Shown here: in pieces, positions 8,069 through 17,227 of the stretch
Layout: each line of letters starts with the position of its first letter
How positions within the stretch are numbered: the first letter of the stretch is position 1
Source of the DNA: JAPKYZ01 sp033763835
GTDB taxonomy: Bacteria > Acidobacteriota > Terriglobia > Bryobacterales > Bryobacteraceae
NCBI GenBank assembly: GCA_033763835.1
Contig: JANRJS010000018.1
Coordinates: 62,001-126,000, forward strand
Direction of reading: 5' to 3'
DNA length: 64,000 nt
Position numbers and translations under genes: made by a program
The notes under the pieces: generated by a model
Told to the model about the DNA's origin: nothing
What the model saw: only the letters and a program-made list of their open reading frames with translations
Databases searched by the model: none

Positions 8069-10558
8069 ATGACCGGCCACGAAATCCGCCAAACTTTCCT
8101 CGACTTCTTCGCCGAACGCGGCCACCGCATCGTCCGTTCGTCCTCGCTGGTTCCCGCGAACGACCCCACGCTCCTGTTCACCAACGCGGGAATGAACCAG
8201 TTCAAGGACACGTTTCTCGGACTGGAGAAGCGCGACTACTCGCGCGCCACTACTTCGCAGAAATGCGTCCGCGCGGGCGGCAAGCACAACGATCTCGAGA
8301 ACGTCGGCTACACGCGCCGCCATCACACGTTCTTCGAGATGCTCGGCAACTTCAGCTTCGGCGACTACTTCAAAGCCGAGGCGATCGACTACGCGTGGGA
8401 TCTGATCACGCGCGTCTACGGGCTCGACAAAGACAAGCTTTACGTCACCGTGTTTCGCGAGGACGACGACGCCGAGCGTCTATGGCAAGAGGTCGCCGGC
8501 GTTCCGAAGTCGCGTATTTTCCGGCTCGACGAAAAAGACAATTTCTGGCAAATGGGCGACACCGGCCCCTGCGGCCCGTGCAGCGAAATTCACTACGATC
8601 TCGGTCCGGCGGCTGCGGAACCGGGGCGCGAGAACGAAGAGTTTCCGCTCGATGGCGGCGGACGGTTCATGGAGATTTGGAATCTCGTCTTCATGCAGTT
8701 CGACCGGTCGTCCGAAGGCGTGCTGACGCCGCTGCCCCGCCCTTCGATCGACACCGGCATGGGTCTCGAGCGCGTGGCCGCCGTACTGCAAGGCAAGCTC
8801 TCGAACTACGAGACCGATCTGCTTGAGCCGATTCGCGCCCGCGCGCGGCAACTCATCGGCGAGAAGTCGCTACCCGCCACGCTGAACATCGCCGCCGATC
8901 ATGGCCGCGCCACGGCGTTCCTGATTCACGACGGCGTGGTCCCCTCGAACGAGGGCCGCGGCTACGTGCTCCGCAAGATCATGCGGCGGGCGATCCGTCA
9001 TGCGCGCCGCGACGGATGTCACGGCGAATTTCTGCACGAGCTAACGCGATTCGTAGCGGACTTCATGAAACCCGCCTACCCCGAGTTGCTCGAATCCGCC
9101 GACCGCGTGGCTCGCATCGTTCGCGACGAGGAACGCCGCTACGCCACAACGTTCGCCGTGGCGGAAAGAATCTTTCACGACGAAGTTAAGGCGGCCACCG
9201 GCGGCGTGTTGCCCGGCGCAGCCGCGTTCAAGCTCTACGACACCTATGGACTCGCTCTCGACGAGCAGCAGGACATGGCTCGCGAAGAAGGGCTTGCGAT
9301 CGATCTCGACGGGTTCCAAACGGCGATGGAAGCGCAGCGCACCCGCGCCCGGGCGTCTTGGAAGGGCGCGGAAAAAAGCGCCGTCAATCCCGTCTACGCG
9401 GAATGGTTGGCGAAAGGCGCGACGGCGTTCGTCGGCTACGACACGCTCGAAGCCGATGGGCTGGTGGTTGGCGTTCTCGACAACGAAATCGTTCTGGACC
9501 AAACGCCGTTCTACGCCGAGTCCGGCGGTCAGGTAGGCGATACCGGAGCGCTCTACTCGCGCGCGACGGGCGAGAAAGTGGCCGAGGTGATCGGGTGCTA
9601 CAAACCGGTTCCCGGCCTGCACGTGCACAAGATCAAGCCGCTCGCGCCCATCGCGGTAGGCGACATTCTCACCGCGCGCGTGGAGGCGGAGTCGCGCGAG
9701 GCCACCAGACGCAATCACACCTCGACCCACTTGCTGCAGGCCGCGCTTCAACGAGTGCTCGGCAAGCACGTCAAGCAGGCGGGCAGCGTGGTCGAACCAA
9801 CCCGCCTTCGTTTCGACTTCACCCACTACACCGGACTGTCGCCCGAAGAGCGCGCCGAAATCGAATCGCTGGTGAACGCCGAGATTTGGAAGAACGTCCC
9901 CGTTGCCACCGAAGTCTTGCCGCTCGACCGCGCGCTCGAAACCGGAGCGATGGCGCTGTTCGGCGAAAAATACGGCGACCACGTCCGCGTCGTGACGGTG
10001 ACCGACGGATTCTCGCGCGAGCTTTGCGGCGGTACGCACGTCTCTCGCACCGGCGATATTGGCGTCGCGAAGATCGTCTACGAGGGCTCTATCTCGGCCG
10101 GCGTCCGGCGCATCGAAGCCGTAACGGGACCGGCTGTGGTGGCGCATCTCGAACGCGAAAGATCGGAAGCGCTTGCCGAAGCGGAGCGCGCCAAAGCGCA
10201 GATCAAGGAAGCCGAACGCACCATCGAGCAGTTGAAAGCCAAAGTCGCGCAATCGCGGGTCGCCGAGTTGGCCGCCACCGCAACGAACGGCGTACTCGCC
10301 GCGTTCGTCGATGCCGATCAAGTGCAGTTCCTGATCGACCCTCTGCGGCAGCACGCGCCGGTGGTCGTGCTGGCGACGCATACGGGCGAATACACGGTCG
10401 CCGTTCGCAAGGACGGCGCCGCCGATGCGGGCGCGCTGGTAAAACGGCTGAACGAGGAGACCGGCGGCAAAGGCGGCGGGCGCAAGGACATGGCGCGCGG
10501 CAGCACGAAGGATCCGGCGAAGCTCGCGGCGGCGATCGAACGCCTGAAGCGCTCGTGA
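8069..10558 (+). CDS. alaS: Alanyl-tRNA synthetase
   Basis: This class II aminoacyl-tRNA synthetase charges tRNA-Ala, 829 residues (E. coli enzyme about 875). The order of domains is complete: an N-terminal catalytic core (TNAGMNQFKD, HTFFEMLGNFSFGDYF, DTGMGLERV), a helical tRNA-recognition region, an editing domain with zinc-binding HTSTH (His550, His554) and CGGTH (Cys653, His657), a coiled-coil linker rich in Glu/Ala/Lys (about residues 690-740) and a C-Ala domain with GGKGGGRKDMARGS. The ATG at 8069 gives the expected MTGHEIRQTFLDFF start. Frame-open sequence further upstream overlaps the Uma2 gene and is not coding. The stop overlaps the next gene's GTG, so the two are probably co-translated. 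Confidence 0.97.
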   Translation: MTGHEIRQTFLDFFAERGHRIVRSSSLVPANDPTLLFTNAGMNQFKDTFLGLEKRDYSRATTSQKCVRAGGKHNDLENVGYTRRHHTFFEMLGNFSFGDYFKAEAIDYAWDLITRVYGLDKDKLYVTVFREDDDAERLWQEVAGVPKSRIFRLDEKDNFWQMGDTGPCGPCSEIHYDLGPAAAEPGRENEEFPLDGGGRFMEIWNLVFMQFDRSSEGVLTPLPRPSIDTGMGLERVAAVLQGKLSNYETDLLEPIRARARQLIGEKSLPATLNIAADHGRATAFLIHDGVVPSNEGRGYVLRKIMRRAIRHARRDGCHGEFLHELTRFVADFMKPAYPELLESADRVARIVRDEERRYATTFAVAERIFHDEVKAATGGVLPGAAAFKLYDTYGLALDEQQDMAREEGLAIDLDGFQTAMEAQRTRARASWKGAEKSAVNPVYAEWLAKGATAFVGYDTLEADGLVVGVLDNEIVLDQTPFYAESGGQVGDTGALYSRATGEKVAEVIGCYKPVPGLHVHKIKPLAPIAVGDILTARVEAESREATRRNHTSTHLLQAALQRVLGKHVKQAGSVVEPTRLRFDFTHYTGLSPEERAEIESLVNAEIWKNVPVATEVLPLDRALETGAMALFGEKYGDHVRVVTVTDGFSRELCGGTHVSRTGDIGVAKIVYEGSISAGVRRIEAVTGPAVVAHLERERSEALAEAERAKAQIKEAERTIEQLKAKVAQSRVAELAATATNGVLAAFVDADQVQFLIDPLRQHAPVVVLATHTGEYTVAVRKDGAADAGALVKRLNEETGGKGGGRKDMARGSTKDPAKLAAAIERLKRS

Positions 10559-11508
10559 CGGACGCGGTAGTTGTCGGTGCGGGACCAACCGGACTCGCGT
10601 GCGGGATCGAGTTGACGAAGCGCGGACTGAAGTCCGTCATCCTCGACAAAGGCTGTCTGGTCAACTCGCTCTACAACTACCCGACCAACCTCGTCTTCTT
10701 CACTACGCCGGAGCTGCTCGAAATCGGCGGACTGCCGATGACCTCGCTGAACGAGAAGCCGAATCGTACGGAGGCGCTGAAGTACTACCGCCGCTGCACC
10801 GAGTATTTCAAACTCGATGTGCGGCAGTACGAGCGCGTGCTCGCCGTCGACGGCGAAGCCGGGGCCTTTCGAGTGACGACCGACAAAGGCGTTCACGAGG
10901 CGCGTAACGTGATTCTCGCAACGGGTTACTACGACGTCCCCAACCTGATGAACGTACCCGGCGAGGATTTGCCCAAAGTCATTCATTACTACAAAGAGGC
11001 GCATCCCTACTACGGATGTGACGTGCTAGTAGTCGGCGCAAAGAACTCGGCGGCGCTGGCGGCGCTCGAGTTGTGGTGGACCGGCGCGCGCGTCACGATG
11101 ATCCATCGAGGTATCGAGATCCACAAAAACGTGAAGTACTGGATCAAGCCGAACATCGAGAACCGAATCAAGGCAGGCGAGATTCCGATGTATTGGCGAT
11201 CCCAAGTAACGGCGATTCGCGAACGCGAGGTGGAGATCGCCACACCCGAAGGCGTCAAAACATTGCCTAACGATTTTGTTTTCGCGATGACCGGCTACCG
11301 CCCCGATTTCGAGTTCCTCTCGGCGAACGGCGTCGGCCTAGATTCGAACACCGGACGTCCGGTGGTGAATCCCGAAACGTACGAGAGCGAGCGGCCGGGC
11401 GTTTATCTCGCAGGCGTGATTGTCGCGGGCGTGCACACCAGCGAGATCTTTATCGAGAACGGGCGCTTTCACGGCGAGGCGATCGCAAAGGCCATCGCCG
11501 CAAGATAA
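10555..11508 (+). CDS. YpdA-type flavin reductase (putative bacillithiol disulfide reductase)
   Basis: This is a 317-residue FAD/NADPH-dependent oxidoreductase of the YpdA/Bdr family, which in Firmicutes reduces bacillithiol disulfide; it resembles thioredoxin reductase but lacks the CxxC redox pair. The FAD-binding GAGPTGLACG is at the N-terminus, an ATGYYDVPNLM block is central, the NADPH-binding segment is VVGAKNSAALAALEL, and a C-terminal GVIVAGVHTSEIFIENGRFHG block contacts FAD. No CxxC is found. The GTG at 10555 overlaps the alaS stop. No bacillithiol biosynthesis gene (bshA-C) is in the window, so the thiol substrate is inferred from family membership. Confidence 0.85.
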   Translation: MTDAVVVGAGPTGLACGIELTKRGLKSVILDKGCLVNSLYNYPTNLVFFTTPELLEIGGLPMTSLNEKPNRTEALKYYRRCTEYFKLDVRQYERVLAVDGEAGAFRVTTDKGVHEARNVILATGYYDVPNLMNVPGEDLPKVIHYYKEAHPYYGCDVLVVGAKNSAALAALELWWTGARVTMIHRGIEIHKNVKYWIKPNIENRIKAGEIPMYWRSQVTAIREREVEIATPEGVKTLPNDFVFAMTGYRPDFEFLSANGVGLDSNTGRPVVNPETYESERPGVYLAGVIVAGVHTSEIFIENGRFHGEAIAKAIAAR

Positions 11509-11521
11509 GATCGTGTTCGAC

Positions 11522-12379
11522 ATGAACCGTCGAAACTTCGTTTTCGCTTCCGCCGCTCTTCCGCTATCCGCCGCCCCGCGTATCGATTCCCGCGCCGGCG
11601 GCGTCTGGATCGGCGCGCAGAGCTACAGCTTTCGAGATCGTCCCCTCGACGATTGCCTTGCCGCGATGAAAGATATCGGGCTAGGAACGTGTGAACTGTG
11701 GTCCGGGCACGTCGAGCCGAAGACCGATTTCCGCAAAGAAGGCGGGCGCGAAGAGCTGCGCAACTGGCGGCTGTCGCAAGCCGCGCTCGACCGCGCCGCA
11801 GAAGTGAAGCGCAAGTTCGACGACGCGGGTATCGAACTGCACGCCTACAATTACTCGTTCCGCGACGACTTCACCGACGCCGAGATCGCGCGCGGCTTTG
11901 AGATCGCGAAGATTCTGGGAGTTAAGAAGCTCACCGCATCGTCCAACGTTTCGACCGCTCGCCGCGTCGATCCTTTCGCCAAGAAGGCGAAAGTTTTTGC
12001 CGGGATGCACAACCATTCGCGTATCGTCCCGAACGAGTTCGCCACACCCGAAGACTTCACCGCGGCGATGAACGGCATGTCGAAGTACATCTGTGTCAAC
12101 CTCGACATCGGTCACTTTTGGGCCGCGAACTTCAACCCGGTGGATTACCTGACGCAACATCACGACCGCATCGTCACCCTCCACATCAAGGACCGGCGCA
12201 AGAACCAAGGGCCGAACATGGTCTTCGGCGAAGGCGATACTCCAATTAAAGATGTGCTCGTGACGCTCAAGAAGCACCGCTGGCCGATCCCCGCGATGAT
12301 CGAGTACGAATACAAAGGCGCGGACACGGTAGCCGAAGTGCGCAAGTGCTTCGAGTACTGCAAGCGGTGCCTGGCCTAA
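11522..12379 (+). CDS. Exported sugar phosphate isomerase/epimerase-like TIM-barrel protein
   Basis: This is a xylose-isomerase-like TIM-barrel protein of 285 residues. A twin-arginine-like start (MNRRNFVFASAALPLSAAP) suggests export, common for this family in Acidobacteriota and Planctomycetes. Family landmarks include GAQSYSFRDRPLDDCLAAM, a helix with GVKKLTASS, the NLDIGHFWAAN metal-ligand strand, HIKDRRK, and the C-terminal PAMIEYEY strand. The substrate is unknown. An in-frame GTG lies three codons upstream (11513), but the ATG places the RR motif at the start. It is 13 bases after the YpdA-like gene and overlaps the antiporter gene, so it may be part of one transcript from alaS. Confidence 0.85.
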   Translation: MNRRNFVFASAALPLSAAPRIDSRAGGVWIGAQSYSFRDRPLDDCLAAMKDIGLGTCELWSGHVEPKTDFRKEGGREELRNWRLSQAALDRAAEVKRKFDDAGIELHAYNYSFRDDFTDAEIARGFEIAKILGVKKLTASSNVSTARRVDPFAKKAKVFAGMHNHSRIVPNEFATPEDFTAAMNGMSKYICVNLDIGHFWAANFNPVDYLTQHHDRIVTLHIKDRRKNQGPNMVFGEGDTPIKDVLVTLKKHRWPIPAMIEYEYKGADTVAEVRKCFEYCKRCLA

Positions 12380-13869
12380 CCGCTACGCATTCGTTCGAAG
12401 CGATCTTGCTAGGGGTCGCGATTCTATTGCTGGCGGCCACGCTGGCGAGCAAGGCGTCCAGCCGTCTGGGCGTCCCCGCGCTATTGCTGTTCCTGGCGCT
12501 CGGCATGCTCGCCGGTTCCGACGGTCCGGGCGGAATCTGGTTCGACGACGCGCGCGCGGCGCAATCCCTCGGAACGGTCGCGCTCGCGCTGATTCTCTTC
12601 GCGGGCGGCTTGAGCACCTCGTGGCCCAGCGTCCGACCGGTATTGACGCGTGGCCTGAGTCTGGCGACCATAGGCGTTCTCGTCACCGCCGCGGCTACCG
12701 GGATCTTCGCCGCATGGCTGCTTGACATCGGATGGCGCGAGGGACTGCTACTCGGCTCTATCGTCTCCTCGACGGACGCAGCGGCGGTGTTCGGAGTACT
12801 GCGGTCGCGCGGGCTGCGATTGAAAGCGCGCCTGCAACCGCTGCTCGAATTCGAGTCCGGCTCGAACGATCCCATGGCGGTCTTCCTGACCATCGCCTTA
12901 ATCGAACTGATCGCTCGCCCGGATATCGCGTGGTGGACGCTCGCCGGGTGGTTCGTGTTGCAGATGGGCGTGGGTTCGATGGCCGGTTGGGCGGGCGGAC
13001 TGCTCGGCGTGCGAGCGCTAAACGCGATCCGGCTTGAAAGCGAAGGTCTGTATCCGGCACTGACGCTGGGCGTGTGTCTGGCGACTTTCTCGGCGGCGGC
13101 GCTGGTGGGCGGCAGCGGATTCTTGGCCGTCTACGTAGCGGGGATTCTGATCGGCCGCGCGGACTTCGTTCACAAGCGCAGCCTCATTCGCTTTCACGAC
13201 AGCCTCGCCTGGCTCATGCAGATCGCCATGTTCCTGGCGCTGGGATTGCTCGTGTTTCCCTCTCGCTTACCCGCCGTGGCGCTGCCTGGCTTGTGGATAG
13301 CGCTGTTTCTGCTCTTCGCCGCTCGACCGCTCGGAGTGTTCCTGAGCTTGGCACGCTCTCGCCTTTCCTGGCGGCACCAGCTCTTCGTCGCGTGGGTGGG
13401 GCTGCGTGGCGCGGTGCCCATCGTGCTCGCGACGTTTCCGCTGCTCGCACGCATGCCGCAAGCCGAACTCTACTTCGACATCGTGTTCTTCATCGTGCTG
13501 AGTTCGACGCTGCTGCAAGGCACGACTCTCGCTTGGCTCGCCCGCCAGTTAAAGCTCGAGGCGGCGGCGGAACGGCGTCCGGAGTTTCCGGTCGAATTCG
13601 CCGAAGGGCGCCGTACCGACAGCGAGATGTGGGAGAGCACGCTACCTCCCGAGTCTCCCGCCGCAGGCCAACGGTTGGTGGATCTCGGTCTGCCGAAGTC
13701 GGCTCTCGTCGTGCTGATTAGCCGCGGCGAGAGCATGATCGTCCCTCATGGAAATACTCCACTCGAAGCGGGCGACACGCTCCTGCTTGTCGCCTCCCGC
13801 TCCGACGAAGCCCGCACGCTAGAAGTTCTCGGCGCGAAGCGCAATCTCGAAGACGACGATTCGGACTAA
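12367..13869 (+). CDS. CPA1 family cation/H+ antiporter with TrkA-C (RCK_C) domain, NhaP2/CvrA-like
   Basis: This is an inner-membrane K+ or Na+/proton antiporter, 500 residues. The N-terminal two-thirds contains about a dozen hydrophobic helices, including LGVPALLLFLALGMLAGSDGPGG, SIVSSTDAAAVFGVL and EFESGSNDPMA, where the Asp residues match the ion-binding site of NhaP-type antiporters. A cytosolic RCK_C domain follows (about residues 420-490; LPKSALVVLISRGESMIVPHGNTPLEAGD region). E. coli NhaP2 has the same arrangement plus an extra C-terminal domain missing here. GTG 12367 is the preferred start by comparison with NhaP2; GTG 12346 is an alternative. Its start overlaps the upstream gene. 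Confidence 0.9.
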   Translation: MPGLTATHSFEAILLGVAILLLAATLASKASSRLGVPALLLFLALGMLAGSDGPGGIWFDDARAAQSLGTVALALILFAGGLSTSWPSVRPVLTRGLSLATIGVLVTAAATGIFAAWLLDIGWREGLLLGSIVSSTDAAAVFGVLRSRGLRLKARLQPLLEFESGSNDPMAVFLTIALIELIARPDIAWWTLAGWFVLQMGVGSMAGWAGGLLGVRALNAIRLESEGLYPALTLGVCLATFSAAALVGGSGFLAVYVAGILIGRADFVHKRSLIRFHDSLAWLMQIAMFLALGLLVFPSRLPAVALPGLWIALFLLFAARPLGVFLSLARSRLSWRHQLFVAWVGLRGAVPIVLATFPLLARMPQAELYFDIVFFIVLSSTLLQGTTLAWLARQLKLEAAAERRPEFPVEFAEGRRTDSEMWESTLPPESPAAGQRLVDLGLPKSALVVLISRGESMIVPHGNTPLEAGDTLLLVASRSDEARTLEVLGAKRNLEDDDSD

Positions 13870-13873
13870 CCGG

Positions 13874-15286
13874 TTAATCGCGAACGGCGGGCGGCAGGAA
13901 ATCGTAATCGATCATCATCTTCTCCTGCATCGCGACCGTAAGTTCGCGCCGGACTTCGGCGAGGTCGGCCCGGTCCGCGACGTTGTTCAACTCCGCCGGA
14001 TCGGCTTCCATATCGTAAAGCTCCCAAATCGGGCGGGGCCGCATGAAGTACGCCCGCTCGAATTGCGGCGCGAGCTTCCCCGATTGATGAGCGGCGAGAA
14101 TATCCTGCCAGCCGGGATCGTTCGCGCTATCGATGGGCCAATACTCCTGGTTGGGCATCGCGTTGTAGATCAACTTGTACCGTGCGGTACGGACCGATCG
14201 CGACTGATCCCAGTTGTTGGCTTTCGTGGTCTCAGTGAGCGGTCCGCCGCAATGGCACAAACGCGCGGCGTAGACCTTGTCGCGAACGGAAGCGGCTTGT
14301 CCAAGGAATACCGGCATCTGGCTGACACCGGTCATCGACTTCGGTTTCGCGACGCCCGCCGCTTCGAGAAACGTCGGCGGAATGTCCTCGCCCGACATCA
14401 AGGCGTGCGAAGCTCCGTTAGGTTTAATACGCCCAGTCCAGCGGGCGAGCAGTGGAACGTTCAGCCCCGGCTCGTAGAGCGAACCCTTGCCGTGCGGGAA
14501 CGCCATGCCGTTATCGCCCATGAACACGACCAGCGTGTTGTCCATGCCCGCTCGCTTGCGGATGGTGTCTAGCGTCAACTGGAACTGCCCGTCCATGCGC
14601 GAAACTTCGCCGCAATAACGCGCCAGATCGTTGCGGACGCCCGGTAGATCGGGCAAATGCGCGGGTACGGGAACCTTCGCCGGATCGATGGGAGGATCGA
14701 CGGCATTCGCGTCCCAAACGTGATGCGGATCCGAGTAGTTCACCCAAAGGAAGAAGGGCTTTTCCCCGGGACGCTTGTCGAAGAACTCGTTAATCTTGGT
14801 GGCCGTCTGCGCCGCGCCGGACGCACGGTCGAGATAATCGACGCGCTTATCCCAAGTTTGCAGGCCGTGCCGCTCGAGGATCGGCGTGGATACATCGCCC
14901 CTCTTACCGTCCAAGTGGAAGCTGCGGCCGCAGACTCCGGTGAAGTAACCGGCCTCGCGCAGCAGTTCGGGCAGCGACACGACGTCGGGGGGAAGGGGCG
15001 AGGTAAACCGGCCCATGCGCGCCGAGACGGGCGAACGTCCGGTCATGATCGCCGTCCGCGAAGGCACGCACTGCGGCGCGGCGGTGTAGCAATGGTCGAG
15101 CTTGATTCCTTCGGCGGCGAAGCGGTCGAGATTCGGCGTGCGAACGGAGGTGTGCCCATAGCAGCCGAGATACGGCACGCTGTGGTCGTCGGAAAGAATC
15201 AGAACGAGGTTGGGCTTGCCAGCGGGGCGCTGCATGAGCGCGGGAGCGGCAAGACCGGCGAGCAATTGACGGCGCGACAAATCCAT
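13874..15286 (-). CDS. Sulfatase (Cys-type, formylglycine-dependent), Tat-exported
   Basis: This is a 470-residue type I sulfatase/arylsulfatase hydrolysing a sulfate ester of an unknown, probably polysaccharide or glycosaminoglycan, substrate. The N-terminus has a twin-arginine-like signal (LSRRQLLAGLAAPAL). The metal-binding Asp pair is in LILSDDHS, and the sulfatase signature CVPSR (Cys73) is the site of oxidation to formylglycine. GDNGMAFPHGKGSLYEPG and the C-terminal PIWELYDMEADPAELNN are typical. The start MDLSRRQ at 15286 is chosen over an upstream in-frame codon because it places the RR motif correctly. The maturase (FGE or anaerobic SME) is not in the window. It ends 4 bases from the convergent antiporter gene. 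Confidence 0.93.
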   Translation of the reverse strand: MDLSRRQLLAGLAAPALMQRPAGKPNLVLILSDDHSVPYLGCYGHTSVRTPNLDRFAAEGIKLDHCYTAAPQCVPSRTAIMTGRSPVSARMGRFTSPLPPDVVSLPELLREAGYFTGVCGRSFHLDGKRGDVSTPILERHGLQTWDKRVDYLDRASGAAQTATKINEFFDKRPGEKPFFLWVNYSDPHHVWDANAVDPPIDPAKVPVPAHLPDLPGVRNDLARYCGEVSRMDGQFQLTLDTIRKRAGMDNTLVVFMGDNGMAFPHGKGSLYEPGLNVPLLARWTGRIKPNGASHALMSGEDIPPTFLEAAGVAKPKSMTGVSQMPVFLGQAASVRDKVYAARLCHCGGPLTETTKANNWDQSRSVRTARYKLIYNAMPNQEYWPIDSANDPGWQDILAAHQSGKLAPQFERAYFMRPRPIWELYDMEADPAELNNVADRADLAEVRRELTVAMQEKMMIDYDFLPPAVRD

Positions 15287-15312
15287 CGCTCGATCATGAC
15301 GCAAAAGAAAGT

Positions 15313-15651
15313 CTAATGGCGGAACACGTCGCCTTGCTGCGTGGCGGCGAGGATACGCTCAATCAGCGTCTCCTTCTTGCGGATCGATCCCGTGCGTTGT
15401 CCGGGCAGATACGCGGCGCCGATGTCCTTCAGTTGATCGAGCGTCAATGCTTCGAGCTTCGCTGCCAATCCCTCGCCCGCATCCTCGAACGGGTTAAGAA
15501 CCGGCGTGTTCCGGGTCGATGCGCGCGGCTTTTTTGCGGCTTTGGGCGGCGGCGTAAACAACTCCTCCACCTGCCGCGCGAGCTCGGGATCGCGCTCGAC
15601 CGCCGTAGTCAGAATCGCGAACACCTTCTTCAGCAACTGCTGAGCGGTCAT
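15313..15651 (-). CDS. Small SAP/Rho_N-like protein downstream of parA
   Basis: This is a 112-residue protein of unknown function encoded directly after the ParA gene with an ATGA overlap. The C-terminal half (TLDQLKDIGAAYLPGQRTGS and KKETLIERIL) has the helix-extension-helix look of SAP or Rho N-terminal domains, which bind nucleic acid. The N-terminal half is helical and charged, followed by a basic, Pro-rich linker (PPPKAAKKPRAST). It is the natural candidate partner of the neighbouring ATPase, perhaps replacing ParB, but this is inference. The frame is open far upstream only because it shadows parA. Confidence 0.7.
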   Translation of the reverse strand: MTAQQLLKKVFAILTTAVERDPELARQVEELFTPPPKAAKKPRASTRNTPVLNPFEDAGEGLAAKLEALTLDQLKDIGAAYLPGQRTGSIRKKETLIERILAATQQGDVFRH

Positions 15652-16505
15652 TGGTTCTTCAGCTTCTTGACAATCTCGTTGGTCAGCGAGTCGAGTGCGT
15701 CGAACGCCCCGCCGTAGCCGTACTTCTGCCGCAGCGTGCCGATCTTGTCGTTGGTATAGGTGGCCGCCGCCGCGACGTGACTGGTGTCGGGGATCAGCGA
15801 CTTGAATACGGGCGGGTAATCCTTCTTCGCCTTCAGCCGCGCCACCGTCGCCTCGTGCAGCTTGATGTGGCCGCGATATTTCGTCACCGCGATCCCAAGC
15901 GCCGGAAGAGAAATGTCGAGCGCCTTTTCGAACCGCTCGACGCGAGAGAGAATCTGCGGAATCCCATAGGTCGAAAGAATGTCGGGAACTACCGGAATGA
16001 CGTACCCATCGGCGAAGCGCAGCCCGTTGAGCGTGATCGTCGAAAGCGTCGGCGGACAATCGATGACCACGTAGTCGTAGTCGTCCATGACGGGCTTGAC
16101 GGCGCGCCACAACATGTCGACGAAGCTCTTCTTGAACTTCTGGCCGGGCGGCGTCTGCGGCAAATGATCCTGGAGATCGATCAGATCGAGGCTGGAAGCG
16201 AGCAGATCGAGCGACTGCACCGTTTCGACGTTGCCGACGCCTTTCTGAATCGCGGAACGGATGTCGAACTTTCGCTCGCCGTCGATTTCATCGCGGAACA
16301 GCCGGTAGAGTGTGAGCTTCGAGTCGTTGAGTTCTTTCCACTGGTGTTCGCCGATCAGCATCACCGTGGAATTTGTTTGCGGATCGAGATCGATGAGAAG
16401 AACGCGCTTCTGGTGGGAAACGGCGAGGATTTCGGAGGTGGCGACGGAAAGCGTGGTCTTCCCGACGCCACCCTTTAAGTTGATGAACGCAAGGACCTTG
16501 GCCAT
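15648..16505 (-). CDS. ParA/Soj family ATPase
   Basis: This is a 285-residue P-loop ATPase of the ParA/MinD superfamily, which positions DNA or protein cargo. The deviant Walker A motif KGGVGKTT is at residues 11-18, with both the signature and the P-loop lysines. Walker A' is DLDPQTNSTVML, and Walker B is the DYDYVVIDCPPTLS segment. No ParB gene is adjacent; instead a small SAP-like protein overlaps the 3' end. This is therefore more likely an orphan ParA system (for protein cargo or a mobile element remnant) than the main chromosome partition locus. Its start codon is only 7 bases from a TACACT hexamer. Confidence 0.9.
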   Translation of the reverse strand: MAKVLAFINLKGGVGKTTLSVATSEILAVSHQKRVLLIDLDPQTNSTVMLIGEHQWKELNDSKLTLYRLFRDEIDGERKFDIRSAIQKGVGNVETVQSLDLLASSLDLIDLQDHLPQTPPGQKFKKSFVDMLWRAVKPVMDDYDYVVIDCPPTLSTITLNGLRFADGYVIPVVPDILSTYGIPQILSRVERFEKALDISLPALGIAVTKYRGHIKLHEATVARLKAKKDYPPVFKSLIPDTSHVAAAATYTNDKIGTLRQKYGYGGAFDALDSLTNEIVKKLKNQ

Positions 16506-16512
16506 TTCGGCC

Positions 16513-16518
16513 AGTGTA
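16513..16518 (-). promoter_or_regulatory. -10-like hexamer TACACT upstream of parA-like gene
   Basis: On the minus strand TACACT ends 7 bases before the ATG of the ParA-family gene and there is no Shine-Dalgarno, consistent with a leaderless mRNA. Confidence 0.3.
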
Positions 16519-16530
16519 CTACGCGCCTAA

Positions 16531-17205
16531 CTAGTCGTTAAGGTGAAACGTGCCGACGAACGCCGACCGCTTTTCCGCACTCGACCACTTGGAGCCGAGA
16601 TCGTCGCCCGTGTACTTGTTCTCAAGCGCGTAGGCCGCCATGGCATGATCCACTTTGGTGAGCGGCGAGTACCAGACTTCCTCGTGACGGCAAATCTGAT
16701 CGCCTTCGACGATGGGCCGGGTTTCGATCTTTGCCAGTTCGCCCGCCGTCAACGTGACGCGCCGGGCGTGGATGTTGCCGCCCGCGATATCGAGGTTGAT
16801 CGGTTTCGCGACGACGTTCACCACGTCCGAAAGCAAGTCGCCGCCCATGCGCTGCGCGAACGCGACCAGCGCTTTCATCTGCTCGGCGGTAGCCTTTTGA
16901 TCGACCACGATCACCGACTTCACCGGGTAACCCGAGTTATGCACGTCGCCGAGCGTCGCTTTCGCGCGCACAATACCCAGCACGCCCAGTCCGTCGAGCG
17001 ACACGCCGTTGAACGAGCCGTTGTCGATCTTCCAGCCCATTACCGCTTCGTGACCCATCAGGTTCACTTCCGCGTTGGCGTAGCAGGAACCGGTGAAGAC
17101 GTCGGCGGTGCGCGCTTCAACATAAGTACCGGTGAGAGAGGCCTTGGGAAGGGAGCCGGCCACGGCCAGCGCACCCACGGCAAGCATCGAAAAGAGAGTT
17201 CGCAT
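16531..17205 (-). CDS. DUF1326-like exported protein
   Basis: This is a 224-residue protein that resembles the DUF1326 family: an N-terminal LTGTYVEART segment, a central WKIDNGSFNGVSLDGLGVL segment and a C-terminal SAFVGTFHL ending match the family pattern. The usual Cys pair is shifted (single Cys in FTGSCYANAEV plus QICRHEE). A Sec signal peptide (MRTLFSMLAVGALAVAGSLP) is present. A good Shine-Dalgarno (AAGGTAGGAG) precedes the ATG. It is the last gene in line after the molybdenum oxidoreductase subunits, 22 bases after the small Cys-rich gene. The function of DUF1326 is unknown. Confidence 0.68.
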   Translation of the reverse strand: MRTLFSMLAVGALAVAGSLPKASLTGTYVEARTADVFTGSCYANAEVNLMGHEAVMGWKIDNGSFNGVSLDGLGVLGIVRAKATLGDVHNSGYPVKSVIVVDQKATAEQMKALVAFAQRMGGDLLSDVVNVVAKPINLDIAGGNIHARRVTLTAGELAKIETRPIVEGDQICRHEEVWYSPLTKVDHAMAAYALENKYTGDDLGSKWSSAEKRSAFVGTFHLND

Positions 17206-17227
17206 GTCGGTTACTCCTACCTTGATC

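Noticed and set aside
9041..10588. A 515-codon open frame on the minus strand
   Set aside because: Antisense of alaS with shadow-type composition; alaS is certain.
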